From G963662675 sp963676845 (GTDB lineage: Bacteria > Bacteroidota > Bacteroidia > Bacteroidales > Prolixibacteraceae): 64,000 nt of DNA. Below, piece after piece: positions 26,007 to 34,001 of the stretch; positions within the stretch are counted from its first letter, which is position 1, and each line of letters starts with the position of its first letter. The stretch covers positions 17,874 through 81,873 of the forward strand of contig CAXXKK010000016.1 in assembly GCA_963676845.2 (NCBI GenBank), in the 5' to 3' direction. The notes below the pieces were generated by a model. That model did not search any database, was not told the origin of the DNA, and worked only from the letters and a program-made list of their open reading frames with translations. The translations under genes and the position numbers were made by a program.

Positions 26007-26014
26007 CAAAGCTA
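26007..26014 (-). promoter_or_regulatory. -7 box of the two-component operon
   Basis: The minus strand reads TAGCTTTG (exact TAnnTTTG), 25 bases before the kinase ATG. The -33 position has no TTTG, and repeats that could bind an activator lie just upstream. Confidence 0.45.
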
Positions 26015-26040
26015 GTGATTGTTTTGTTTTAGAAATCAGT

Positions 26041-26059
26041 CGTTAACAATTCGTTAACA
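26041..26059. promoter_or_regulatory. Direct repeat CGTTAACA, candidate response-regulator site
   Basis: CGTTAACA occurs at 26041-26048 and again at 26052-26059, an 11-base period that suits OmpR-family dimers binding one face of DNA. It lies between the divergent kinase and DUF1573 genes, upstream of both -7 boxes. The core CGTTAAC recurs in the dyad before the ECF sigma gene at 33397-33415. Confidence 0.45.
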
Positions 26060-26100
26060 AAACTTTATTGCAATTAACAAGCTTTCGTATGGCGCTTTCG

Positions 26101-26108
26101 TAATTTTG
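26101..26108 (+). promoter_or_regulatory. -7 box of the DUF1573 gene
   Basis: TAATTTTG, exact TAnnTTTG match, 62 bases upstream of the ATG. No good -33 box at the expected distance. Confidence 0.4.
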
Positions 26109-26169
26109 CATTTAGATGTATATAATGTAATTTCGAGTTGGATTTCATTAGATCGTAAAATTTTAAATT

Positions 26170-27252
26170 ATGAAACAAAAGATACTTTTCCTTGTCTTGT
26201 TGTGCTTCTCTATTGTTACAATTTCCAATGCACAGGCCAAAATTGAATTTGAAACTTTAGAACATGATTTTGGGAAATTTAAAGAGGAAGCAGGAGTTCA
26301 GTCTATTAACTTTGATTTTGTAAACACGGGAAACAGTCCGTTGATATTAAGCAATGTACAGGCATCTTGTGGTTGCACAACGCCAGAGTGGACTCAGCAA
26401 CCAATTGCTCCCGGACAAAGCGGTTTTATTAAAGTTAGCTATAACCCGGCAAACAGACCTGGAACATTTAATAAAACTGTTACTGTTACATCCAATAGTG
26501 AAGTGCCAAGAACAATATTACGCATAAAAGGAAATGTAGAACAAAGGGAAAGGACAATTGCTGAGTTATACCCTCGTGAAATCGGACCTATTCGTGCAAA
26601 AACAAACCATATTGCCTTCACAAAAATCAAGGAAAATGAAGTTCTAACAGATAGCCTTGAAATTGTAAATGATACTGATGCCGCAGTTTCTCTTGATTTC
26701 AAAACTCCTCCTTCTCATTTAACTGTTAGCGTTGAGCCATCAACTCTGCAGCCGAAACAAAAAGGATATGTTATTGTAACATATGATGCATCAAAAATGA
26801 ATACTTATGGTTATGTAATGCATCGTATTTATATGAATATTGATGGAAAGTCAAGCTATCAGAACTCAATTGGTGTATCTGCAACAATTGAAGAAGACTT
26901 CTCAATATTAACCGCAGAAGAATTAGCAAATTCGCCAGTAGTTTCTTTTAATGCAGAAAGCTATGATTTTGGTGATATTAAACAAGGAGAAACTGTTGAA
27001 TATACTTTTCAAATGAAGAATACAGGGAAAAGAGATTTAATCATTCGTAATGTAAAAACTTCTTGCGGCTGTACAGCTGTAACCCCTGAAAAGAAAGTGA
27101 TTGGTGCCAATGAAACTGTACCATTAAAAGTTGTTTTCAATTCAACGGGGAAAAGAGGGAAACAAAACAAAGCAATTACGATTATTACAAATGATCCCAA
27201 GAACCCAACCAGTATTTTAAGGGTTTCTTCAAATGTACAAACGGATAGCTAA
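26170..27252 (+). CDS. DUF1573 (two-copy) exported protein
   Basis: The 360-residue protein has a signal peptide (1-22, ending TISNAQ). Two DUF1573 immunoglobulin-like domains follow, at about 25-115 and 258-350. Each has the conserved pattern FEHDFGK/YDFGDI, then (A/T)SCGCTTPE/TSCGCTAVTPEK, then the GTF/GKR.GKQNK.I strand. The middle region (120-255) is another beta-rich part. The Cys pair in each SCGCT motif could hold a disulfide or bind metal. DUF1573 proteins are widespread exported proteins of unknown role in Bacteroidota. It is divergent from the two-component operon and may be a target of it. Confidence 0.85.
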   Translation: MKQKILFLVLLCFSIVTISNAQAKIEFETLEHDFGKFKEEAGVQSINFDFVNTGNSPLILSNVQASCGCTTPEWTQQPIAPGQSGFIKVSYNPANRPGTFNKTVTVTSNSEVPRTILRIKGNVEQRERTIAELYPREIGPIRAKTNHIAFTKIKENEVLTDSLEIVNDTDAAVSLDFKTPPSHLTVSVEPSTLQPKQKGYVIVTYDASKMNTYGYVMHRIYMNIDGKSSYQNSIGVSATIEEDFSILTAEELANSPVVSFNAESYDFGDIKQGETVEYTFQMKNTGKRDLIIRNVKTSCGCTAVTPEKKVIGANETVPLKVVFNSTGKRGKQNKAITIITNDPKNPTSILRVSSNVQTDS

Positions 27253-27276
27253 AAAATATTAACTTTATATTTTATT

Positions 27277-27311
27277 AAGCCGCTCATATTTTGAAGCGGC
27301 TTTCTTTTTTA
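27277..27311 (+). terminator. Terminator of the DUF1573 gene
   Basis: AAGCCGCT (27277-27284) pairs with AGCGGCTT (27295-27302), then a T-rich tract. Confidence 0.83.
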
Positions 27312-27350
27312 ATAATTGGTGAAGTTTTACCTTCGTAAAAATTTTTCACA

Positions 27351-28475
27351 ATGATTGTAGATAAGGACCATGAACACCCTGAAAATGAAGAAAAATATAA
27401 AGGGTTAGCAGTGAATAGCGGAATAGAACAACCTGAAGCATTTAGTCAAAGCTCAATCGATCGCTTTTTGAAAAAACGTAAAAAAAAGCTTCGTTCGGTT
27501 GATGAGTATGTGAATGGAATTCTTGACGGGAATATTACAATATTAAGTCAGGCCGTTACTTTAATTGAAAGTTCTAAAAAAGAACACCAGGATATTGCAC
27601 AGCAAATTATTTTAAAATGTTTGCCGCATAGTGGTAAATCAATTCGCATAGGAATTACCGGAGTTCCCGGAGTAGGTAAGAGTACATTTATAGAGTCGAT
27701 GGGGAAGTACATTACTACTCAAGGGCACAAACTTGCTGTTTTGGCAATTGACCCAAGTAGTGAACGAACCAAAGGCAGTATTTTGGGCGATAAAACACGG
27801 ATGGAAGAACTTTCGGGTGATCCAAATGCATATATTCGTCCTTCTCCATCTGCCGGCTCTCTTGGAGGTGTAGCACGAAAAACACGAGAAACGATAATTC
27901 TGTGTGAGGCTGCTGGTTTTGATACGATTTTTATTGAAACAGTTGGTGTGGGACAAAGTGAAACGATGGTGCATTCCATGGTCGATTTCTTTTTGCTATT
28001 AATGCTGGCTGGTGCCGGTGATGAGTTGCAGGGAATTAAACGAGGTATCATGGAAATGGCAGATGCGATTACTATCAACAAAGCTGATGGCGATAATATC
28101 AATCGTGCTGAAATGGCTAGAGTACAATACATGAATGCTCTTCATCTTTTCCCTCCAACAGAATCTGGATGGGAACCTAAAGTACTTACTTGCTCAGCCA
28201 TTAAGAAAAATGGAATTGATGATGTTTGGAAGACAATCAATGAATATATAAGCAAGACAAATAATGATGGCTTTTTTCAACATAAAAGAAACGAACAGTC
28301 TAAGTTCTGGATGTATGAGACAATTAATGATCAACTGAAAAGTGATTTCTATAATAACCCGGAAATAAAACAACTAATTTCAAAAATGGAAGAGGATGTT
28401 TTGAACGAAAGGCTAAGTTCATTTGTTGCAGCTAAAGAATTATTGGATACATATTATGGCTATCGTAAGAAATAA
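27351..28475 (+). CDS. meaB: Methylmalonyl-CoA mutase-associated GTPase MeaB
   Basis: MeaB is a G3E-family GTPase chaperone that protects and reloads B12-dependent methylmalonyl-CoA mutase. The 374-residue protein has the P-loop GVPGVGKST (about residues 103-111), the AIDPSSERTKGSILGDKTRM segment typical of MeaB/ArgK, DTIFIETVGVGQSE (switch II) and INKADGDN (base recognition). The mutase genes are not in this window. An N-terminal stretch of about 35 extra residues precedes the helical region. Its own terminator-separated position suggests single-gene transcription. Confidence 0.93.
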   Translation: MIVDKDHEHPENEEKYKGLAVNSGIEQPEAFSQSSIDRFLKKRKKKLRSVDEYVNGILDGNITILSQAVTLIESSKKEHQDIAQQIILKCLPHSGKSIRIGITGVPGVGKSTFIESMGKYITTQGHKLAVLAIDPSSERTKGSILGDKTRMEELSGDPNAYIRPSPSAGSLGGVARKTRETIILCEAAGFDTIFIETVGVGQSETMVHSMVDFFLLLMLAGAGDELQGIKRGIMEMADAITINKADGDNINRAEMARVQYMNALHLFPPTESGWEPKVLTCSAIKKNGIDDVWKTINEYISKTNNDGFFQHKRNEQSKFWMYETINDQLKSDFYNNPEIKQLISKMEEDVLNERLSSFVAAKELLDTYYGYRKK

Positions 28476-28518
28476 TTATGTATTTTGAAGGACTTTTCAC
28501 GAAATAAATGAAATAAAG

Positions 28519-29625
28519 ATGATTAAAATGAAGAATTTCGGTTTTATCTTAATTATGCTGCTTGCGATGGCAAGTTGTCAAACAAATTCTACGAGTTATT
28601 CTGTCTCTGGAAACATTGAAGGTCTGGATTCAGGAACAATTTACCTGGTAAAAGCAGTTAATGGAGAAGCTGTTGTTGAAGATTCATCAGCAGTGAATGC
28701 TGGGAATTTTTCTTTTGAGGGTGAAGCTCCAATCCCGGAGATGTTTTACCTGCGTTTAAATGAAAGTGATTATTTCACTCAGTTTTTTCTTGAGAACGGA
28801 GATATAAATGTTGCAGCAAAAAAAGACAGCCTAAGTATGGCTAAAGTATCCGGTAGTCCTGCAAATGATTTATTAAACGAATATTTGGCCGAACTTAGTA
28901 GTGTGAATGATCAATTGCTTGCTCTCCAACAAGAATATACACAGGCAGCAGCCTCTGGAGATAATAGTGAAGTGGAACGCATTCAGATTGAATATCAAGT
29001 TGCAAGTGAGGATATGGTTAAGTTTGTAAAAAACTTTGTTACTGAAAATAATAGTTCCGTTGTTGCTCCTTTTTTAACGCTTTCAGTCTTGGTCGATCAG
29101 CTAGACTATAATGAATTAGAGCCTTTAGTAGCTAACTTTTCTCCTGAATTGGATGTAACTCTGTATATGCAGGAACTGAAAAGTGTCATTGAAGAGCAGG
29201 CAGCAACAGCAATTGGTGCAATAGCTCCTGATTTTACTCAAAATGATCCGGATGGAAACCCTATTACTTTATCTTCATTACGTGGGAAATATGTGTTGAT
29301 TGATTTCTGGGCAGCATGGTGTCAACCTTGTCGTCAGGAAAATCCTAATGTTGTTGCAAATTACAATAAGTTTAAAGACAAAGGTTTTGATGTTATTGGT
29401 GTTTCATTAGATCAGGATAAAGATTCCTGGTTGGCTGCCATTAAAGAAGATAATCTAACATGGAACCATGTTTCAGACCTTCAGTACTGGAACAATGCAG
29501 TAGCTCGTCAGTATGGTGTTAATTCAATTCCTCATTCAATTCTTTTGGACAAAGAAGGACGGATTATAGCAAAAAACCTTCGGGGTGACGCATTAGGGGG
29601 AAAATTAGCAGAACTGATGCCTTAA
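28519..29625 (+). CDS. TlpA-like thiol:disulfide lipoprotein (DUF4369-thioredoxin)
   Basis: This periplasm-facing lipoprotein (368 residues) has a lipobox ending MASC at C20. An N-terminal DUF4369-like beta domain (about 25-125) and a helical linker (130-230) precede the TlpA/AhpC-TSA thioredoxin domain (about 238-368). The redox pair is C268-C271 in WAAWCQPCRQE, and the cis-Pro is in NSIPHSILLDK. Such proteins reduce or isomerise periplasmic disulfides, for instance in cytochrome maturation or stress response. The second Met (28528) is the more usual start (MKNFGFI), which would shift numbering by three. It ends with a terminator. Confidence 0.9.
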   Translation: MIKMKNFGFILIMLLAMASCQTNSTSYSVSGNIEGLDSGTIYLVKAVNGEAVVEDSSAVNAGNFSFEGEAPIPEMFYLRLNESDYFTQFFLENGDINVAAKKDSLSMAKVSGSPANDLLNEYLAELSSVNDQLLALQQEYTQAAASGDNSEVERIQIEYQVASEDMVKFVKNFVTENNSSVVAPFLTLSVLVDQLDYNELEPLVANFSPELDVTLYMQELKSVIEEQAATAIGAIAPDFTQNDPDGNPITLSSLRGKYVLIDFWAAWCQPCRQENPNVVANYNKFKDKGFDVIGVSLDQDKDSWLAAIKEDNLTWNHVSDLQYWNNAVARQYGVNSIPHSILLDKEGRIIAKNLRGDALGGKLAELMP

Positions 29626-29662
29626 CGATAGTTTTATAATTCATATCTCAAATTAAATATTG

Positions 29663-29689
29663 AGCCGACTTTTATTGTCGGCTTTTTTA
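29663..29689 (+). terminator. Terminator of the TlpA-like gene
   Basis: AGCCGAC (29663-29669) pairs with GTCGGCT (29677-29683), followed by a T run. Confidence 0.83.
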
Positions 29690-29790
29690 TGCTTATTGCT
29701 GTAATATTATGTTTTGTATCTGTTGTTTTGAAGAACATTTTCAACTCTAAACTGTTTTCTTTAAAGTTGATTATAAAAAAACAATAATAT

Positions 29791-31182
29791 ATGAGTTACG
29801 ATGTATTAGTCATAGGTAGTGGTCCTGGTGGTTATGTTGCTGCAATAAGGGCTGCCCAACTCGGAATGAAAGTAGGAGTAGTCGAGAAAGAAAACCTGGG
29901 AGGCATTTGCCTAAACTGGGGATGTATTCCTACCAAATCGTTATTAAAAAGTGCCCAGGCTTACGAATATGCCGTTCATGCTGCGGATTACGGAGTTTCA
30001 ATTTCAGGTGAGGTTAAGCCTGATTTTGAAGCAATGGTAAAACGTAGTAGGGGACTGGCAGAAGGTATGAGTAGAGGGATTCAATTTTTATTTAAGAAAA
30101 ATAAGATAGAAGTTATTAATGGTTTTGGTCGTTTATCAGGTAAAGGAAAAGTTGAGGTTACTGATGAAAAAGGAGAAAAGACTGAACATGAGGCAAAACA
30201 CATAATACTTGCAACTGGGGCACGTTCGCGTGAATTGCCAAACTTACAGCAAGACGGAGAAAAAGTGATTGGTTACCGTCAGGCAATGACTCTGCCCAAA
30301 CAACCTAAATCAATGGTTGTTGTTGGCTCCGGTGCAATTGGTAGCGAGTTTGCATATTTTTATCAGTCTATAGGAACTGATGTGACTTTGGTTGAGTATC
30401 TGCCAAATGTCGTTCCAAACGAAGATGAAGAAGTTTCAAAAACGCTGGAACGTTCTTTTAAAAAGATGAAGATGAAAGTACTTACTGCTGCTTCGGTAGA
30501 GTCGGTTGATACGAGTGGAAAACTTTGCCAGGTAACTGTGAAAACAAAAAAAGGAGAGGAAAAGATTGAGGCTGAAATTGTTCTTTCGGCTGTTGGTATT
30601 GCTCCAAATATTGAAAATATTGGTTTGGAAGAAGTCGGCGTTGAAGTTGAAAAAGGAAAGATCAAAGTTGATGATTTTTACCGTACAAATATTGAAGGTG
30701 TTTATGCTATTGGAGATATCGTTCACGGACCTGCATTGGCACATGTTGCGTCAGCTGAAGGCATTGCCTGCGTTGAAAAAATTGCCGGATTAAATCCGCA
30801 ACCTGTTGATTATGGAAACATCCCCGGTTGTACATACACTATTCCTGAAGTTTCTTCGGTGGGTATGACAGAAAAACAGGCTAAGGAAGCTGGCTATGAT
30901 ATAAAAGTGGGTAAGTTCCCATATTCAGCCAGTGGTAAGGCAAGTGCTGCCGGACAAAAAGAAGGTTTTGTAAAACTTGTTTTTGATTCGAAATACGGAG
31001 AATTACTCGGAGCACACATGATTGGTGGAAACGTAACAGAAATGGTTGCAGAACTTGTTGTTGCTAAGAAATTGGAAATTACTGGACATGAACTTATCAA
31101 ATCTATTCATCCACACCCAACCATGAGCGAAGCCATTATGGAAGCTGCTGCTGCTGCCTACGATGAGGTGATTCATTTATAG
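29791..31182 (+). CDS. lpdA: Dihydrolipoyl dehydrogenase
   Basis: E3 subunit that reoxidises dihydrolipoamide in 2-oxoacid dehydrogenase or glycine cleavage complexes. The 463-residue flavoprotein has the FAD motif VIGSGPGGYVAA (residues 7-18), redox disulfide C40-C45 (GGICLNWGCIPTKS), NAD motif VVVGSGAIGSEFAYF, YAIGDIVHGPALAH, and the C-terminal catalytic IHPHPTMSEA with the active-site His. No E1/E2 gene lies nearby, so its complex cannot be assigned. Confidence 0.95.
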   Translation: MSYDVLVIGSGPGGYVAAIRAAQLGMKVGVVEKENLGGICLNWGCIPTKSLLKSAQAYEYAVHAADYGVSISGEVKPDFEAMVKRSRGLAEGMSRGIQFLFKKNKIEVINGFGRLSGKGKVEVTDEKGEKTEHEAKHIILATGARSRELPNLQQDGEKVIGYRQAMTLPKQPKSMVVVGSGAIGSEFAYFYQSIGTDVTLVEYLPNVVPNEDEEVSKTLERSFKKMKMKVLTAASVESVDTSGKLCQVTVKTKKGEEKIEAEIVLSAVGIAPNIENIGLEEVGVEVEKGKIKVDDFYRTNIEGVYAIGDIVHGPALAHVASAEGIACVEKIAGLNPQPVDYGNIPGCTYTIPEVSSVGMTEKQAKEAGYDIKVGKFPYSASGKASAAGQKEGFVKLVFDSKYGELLGAHMIGGNVTEMVAELVVAKKLEITGHELIKSIHPHPTMSEAIMEAAAAAYDEVIHL

Positions 31183-31206
31183 AAAAGAAAAATATATGAT
31201 TATTAT

Positions 31207-31242
31207 TGAGGGTATCACTTTTGTGTGATGCCCTCAGTTTGT
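31207..31242 (+). terminator. Probable terminator of lpdA
   Basis: A 12-bp stem (31207-31218 with 31225-31236, one T-G pair) about 25 bases after the stop. The following T tract is interrupted by G, so strength is moderate. Confidence 0.6.
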
Positions 31243-31488
31243 TTATGCATTGTCAATAGAAAGAAAACAAGTATATAATATATGTTATTAAATATATAAG
31301 CGCAAGATGATGTATTATGTATAAAAGAATAAATTAGTGTGATCAATTCGTTCCTTTAAAATAGCTATCCAGAAAAAACAGCCATCCTTGTCCATTTTTA
31401 TCTTATAGATAATTGTATCGATTTTAATCCTCTTTGTCTGGCGAATTATATTTTAGTTCGGTCATTTTAAACTTTAAGGGACCCGAAA
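31243..31488. other. Intergenic region after lpdA
   Basis: About 250 AT-rich bases between the lpdA hairpin and the next gene (just over 300 from stop to start). I see no ORF, repeat or RNA. A weak promoter-like pair (TTTG at 31433-31436 and TAGTTCGG from 31454) has poor spacing. Confidence 0.5.
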
Positions 31489-31881
31489 ATGAAATCTAAA
31501 AAATTGAAACCATTATTAATTCTGTTGTTATTACTTCCTTTAAGCATAACTATTTTGGGAACAGGATGCGAAAAAGATGAAATAACCTCTAGTAAATCTA
31601 GATTTATTGGGAAATGGGTTGAGCAGGAATCTTTTACGGATGGTATTTGTGACACCATTATATTTAAAGAAGATAATACCATTGAACTATACATTCCAAT
31701 TCAAGAATGGACTTATAGTTTCCCGTCATCTAATACAATAGAGTTTGTCAATCCTTCTAGCCTTCTGAGTCGAAAATGTCATTTCATATTTAATCGTAAA
31801 AATGAACTTACTATTTTCAATTTTTATGATAGAACGATTACATTAGAAATAAAGGATATAACTTTTGAAAGAATTAATTGA
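31489..31881 (+). CDS. Small lipoprotein, lipocalin-like fold suspected
   Basis: The 130-residue protein has a long hydrophobic signal and a lipobox ending LGTGC at about residue 27. The mature part of about 100 residues shows alternating beta-strand patterns: F.GKWVEQESF, TIIFKEDNTIELYI, WTYSF, NELTIFNFYDRTITLEI. The GKW start and strand spacing recall lipocalin-like lipoproteins of Bacteroidota. No family can be named with certainty. It is isolated between lpdA and the convergent serpin gene. Confidence 0.6.
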   Translation: MKSKKLKPLLILLLLLPLSITILGTGCEKDEITSSKSRFIGKWVEQESFTDGICDTIIFKEDNTIELYIPIQEWTYSFPSSNTIEFVNPSSLLSRKCHFIFNRKNELTIFNFYDRTITLEIKDITFERIN

Positions 31882-31950
31882 TATGAAAGGCCTAAAAACG
31901 AAAAGCGTGGCAACTTGCTATTAATCCAATACTCATTTTTTCTAGTACCT

Positions 31951-31990
31951 ATAAAAAAGATCCGACCTGTATTTAGGCCGAATCCTTTTC
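31951..31990 (-). terminator. Terminator of the serpin gene (minus strand)
   Basis: An imperfect stem (about 31953-31967 with 31975-31989) whose mismatches on the plus strand become T-G pairs on the minus strand, with a minus-strand T run (A run at 31952-31958). This polarity assigns it to the leftward serpin gene. Confidence 0.65.
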
Positions 31991-32025
31991 TTTCAAAAAT
32001 AAATAAAATACCGAACTGATTGTTT

Positions 32026-33270
32026 CTATTCTCCGTTATTCAATGGATTTGAGACTTTTCCAATAAATAATATAGAGTTTGTATCTTTTTCACGTATCGT
32101 AAATACAAATGGATGGTCAACATTGAAAATTTCCGGATCATTTTCCCTGACTTTAAACGTAGTTCCGGTAACTGCTGCTGCCTCTGTCCCTTCTTCATCA
32201 ACTTTTATGTACGATTTGTGTTTGATCGTAGAGATGTATATTGGCTCATCTGTGATTAAAGAGAAATTAGCTTTTACAGGAGAGAAAGCATCTTCCATCC
32301 CCAGATATTTGAGATTATCTGATAAGCTGTTTTCGTAAGCAAATTCAAACTTAGGAAGTAGAACTACTTTGTCGGTTTTATCCATGTTGCTTGTCCAGTT
32401 TGCTAAATTTTCACAGCTGATGCTGTTGGCGACTTCGTTTGCGGAGTAGCCTTCATTCGGTAATAAAATCAACATCGAATACTTTTCTCCTCCGTAAGGA
32501 AGCTCAAGTATCTGAAACTTCGGTTGATTGGAATAGTTGAATGTTTCTTCAATTATCATGGTCGGTACGCTAAGTTCAGTCTCATCTTCTTGAAAAAACG
32601 GGAGATCTTGGGTGTTATTTTTGTCAAATTGATAAGTCCAGTCAGCATTAAAATAAATTGCGTTGATTAAGTATAATGCATCATTGGGAGAAACATTCTC
32701 CAGAATTTTTTCAATTTTATTGTTGGTTTTGTTTTTTACCCAGTTATTTACTGTTTCCAGTGTATTGGAGGTATTGCTAAAGTCCAATGACTGGGTTTCT
32801 GCGTCGTAGTACGTATGGTTAGTTTGAAGAAATTCATCGAATATTGTAAAATCGTCATTAGAAAATATTGAGTTGGCAATTGAAAATTTTACTTTGGGAT
32901 CATGGCTTTCCAACGCTTCAATTAAATCATAATACGATTGGTTTATTTCCTCAGGTGTTAATCCGTATTTGTGAAGCATCTGTTCCATCTGTGTTTTTGT
33001 GTCTCCTTCAGCTCCGTTATATACCATTGCTAATGCTACAGATACACTCAGTGGAGAAATCATGAGGTTTTTAATATTATTTTCTTCTTCGATAATTGTT
33101 TTAAAAAGATCAGTTCCAAACTGATTATCTGCTTCTATAATTTCCTTAGACTTTAGGTTTATTTCAATATCTGTAGGGGATATTCCTCCCGGAGAATCAT
33201 TGTCATTTTGGCAAGAAGATGATAACAACAAGAATGCGATTGAAACAGTTACGGAGATAAATTTTCTCAT
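32026..33270 (-). CDS. Serpin-family protease inhibitor lipoprotein
   Basis: Serpins trap serine or cysteine proteases by a conformational change. This 414-residue protein has a lipobox ending SSSC at C20, so it is probably anchored to the outer membrane. Serpin features can be read: NLMISPLSVSVALAMVYNGAEG (helix B/C), YLINAIYFNADWTYQFD, and the hinge of the reactive-centre loop EEGTEAAAVTGT (from about residue 359). The C-terminal signature NVDHPFVFTIRE also fits. The small-residue hinge indicates an inhibitory type. The P1 residue lies in the TTFKVREND stretch but cannot be fixed. Likely target: host or predator proteases, or its own secreted ones; this is inference. Confidence 0.92.
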   Translation of the reverse strand: MRKFISVTVSIAFLLLSSSCQNDNDSPGGISPTDIEINLKSKEIIEADNQFGTDLFKTIIEEENNIKNLMISPLSVSVALAMVYNGAEGDTKTQMEQMLHKYGLTPEEINQSYYDLIEALESHDPKVKFSIANSIFSNDDFTIFDEFLQTNHTYYDAETQSLDFSNTSNTLETVNNWVKNKTNNKIEKILENVSPNDALYLINAIYFNADWTYQFDKNNTQDLPFFQEDETELSVPTMIIEETFNYSNQPKFQILELPYGGEKYSMLILLPNEGYSANEVANSISCENLANWTSNMDKTDKVVLLPKFEFAYENSLSDNLKYLGMEDAFSPVKANFSLITDEPIYISTIKHKSYIKVDEEGTEAAAVTGTTFKVRENDPEIFNVDHPFVFTIREKDTNSILFIGKVSNPLNNGE

Positions 33271-33317
33271 GATTTTTGATTTAAATTACGATTTATAGAT
33301 GGATGGTATTCTCAGAT

Positions 33318-33357
33318 GGTTGCGTCCCTAAAATATTTTTGTGCAATGAACGCAACC
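33318..33357. promoter_or_regulatory. Inverted repeat between serpin and sigma factor genes
   Basis: GGTTGCGT (33318-33325) and ACGCAACC (33350-33357) are perfect inverted arms 24 bases apart, half way between the divergent genes. This could be a regulator site with two turns between half-sites, or chance. Confidence 0.3.
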
Positions 33358-33396
33358 TTTTGTTGTAATATAACATCAATAAAAAGTAAATATCAG

Positions 33397-33419
33397 GTTA
33401 ACGGAAATCGTTAACTTTG
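33397..33419. promoter_or_regulatory. Dyad overlapping the ECF operon -7 box
   Basis: GTTAACG-GAAAT-CGTTAAC (33397-33415) is a perfect 7-bp dyad. Its right arm overlaps TAACTTTG (33412-33419), an exact -7 box pointing into the sigma gene. No -33 TTTG is present. A regulator bound here would sit on the promoter. Confidence 0.5.
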
Positions 33420-33440
33420 ATCTTCACTAATTAACTGACT

Positions 33441-34001
33441 TTGAAAGAACTCGATCAGCTGATAAAAGAATGTGCGTCCGGCAAAGCGAAAGCTCAAAGT
33501 CGCTTGTACCAGTTATATGCTCCTAAATTGTATGGAGTATGTCTGCGTTACTCGCAAAACCAGGCTGAAGCTGAAGATAGTTTGCATGAAGGGTTTATTA
33601 AGATCTTTGATAAAATTGGGACATTTAGGAACGAAGGTTCTTTTGAAGGTTGGATGAAGCGGATAATGGTGAATGTTGCCTTGGAGAAGTATCGAAAACA
33701 GCAGTTTGTTTATGCGGTTGAGAATATTAGCTCATATGAGGTTGCCCAACCAGACGATGATATTATTGCTGAAATATCAGCTAAAGATCTGCTGAAGTTG
33801 GTTCAGAAATTACCCGTTCGTTACAGGATGGTTTTTAACCTTTATGTAATGGAAGGGATGAGCCATAAAGAAATTGCCAAAGAAATGGATATTTCAGAGG
33901 GTACTTCTAAGTCGAATCTGGCAAGAGCCCGGATGATCCTAAAAAAAGATGTGGAAACCTATTTTAACGAGAAAGGACTTGTTTTGAATGAAAAAAGATA
34001 A
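33441..34001 (+). CDS. ECF-type RNA polymerase sigma factor
   Basis: The 186-residue sigma-70 family factor has region 2 (about 20-90, with YSQNQAEAEDSLHEGFIKIFDKI) and region 4 (about 120-175, with MEGMSHKEIAKEMDISEGTSKSNLARAR, the -35 recognition helix). Domains 1 and 3 are absent, as in ECF factors. The start codon is TTG at 33441, fixed by the family N-terminus KELDQLIKECASGK. It overlaps the next gene by 14 bases, the usual arrangement with an anti-sigma factor. It probably drives this operon from its own promoter. Confidence 0.92.
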   Translation: MKELDQLIKECASGKAKAQSRLYQLYAPKLYGVCLRYSQNQAEAEDSLHEGFIKIFDKIGTFRNEGSFEGWMKRIMVNVALEKYRKQQFVYAVENISSYEVAQPDDDIIAEISAKDLLKLVQKLPVRYRMVFNLYVMEGMSHKEIAKEMDISEGTSKSNLARARMILKKDVETYFNEKGLVLNEKR

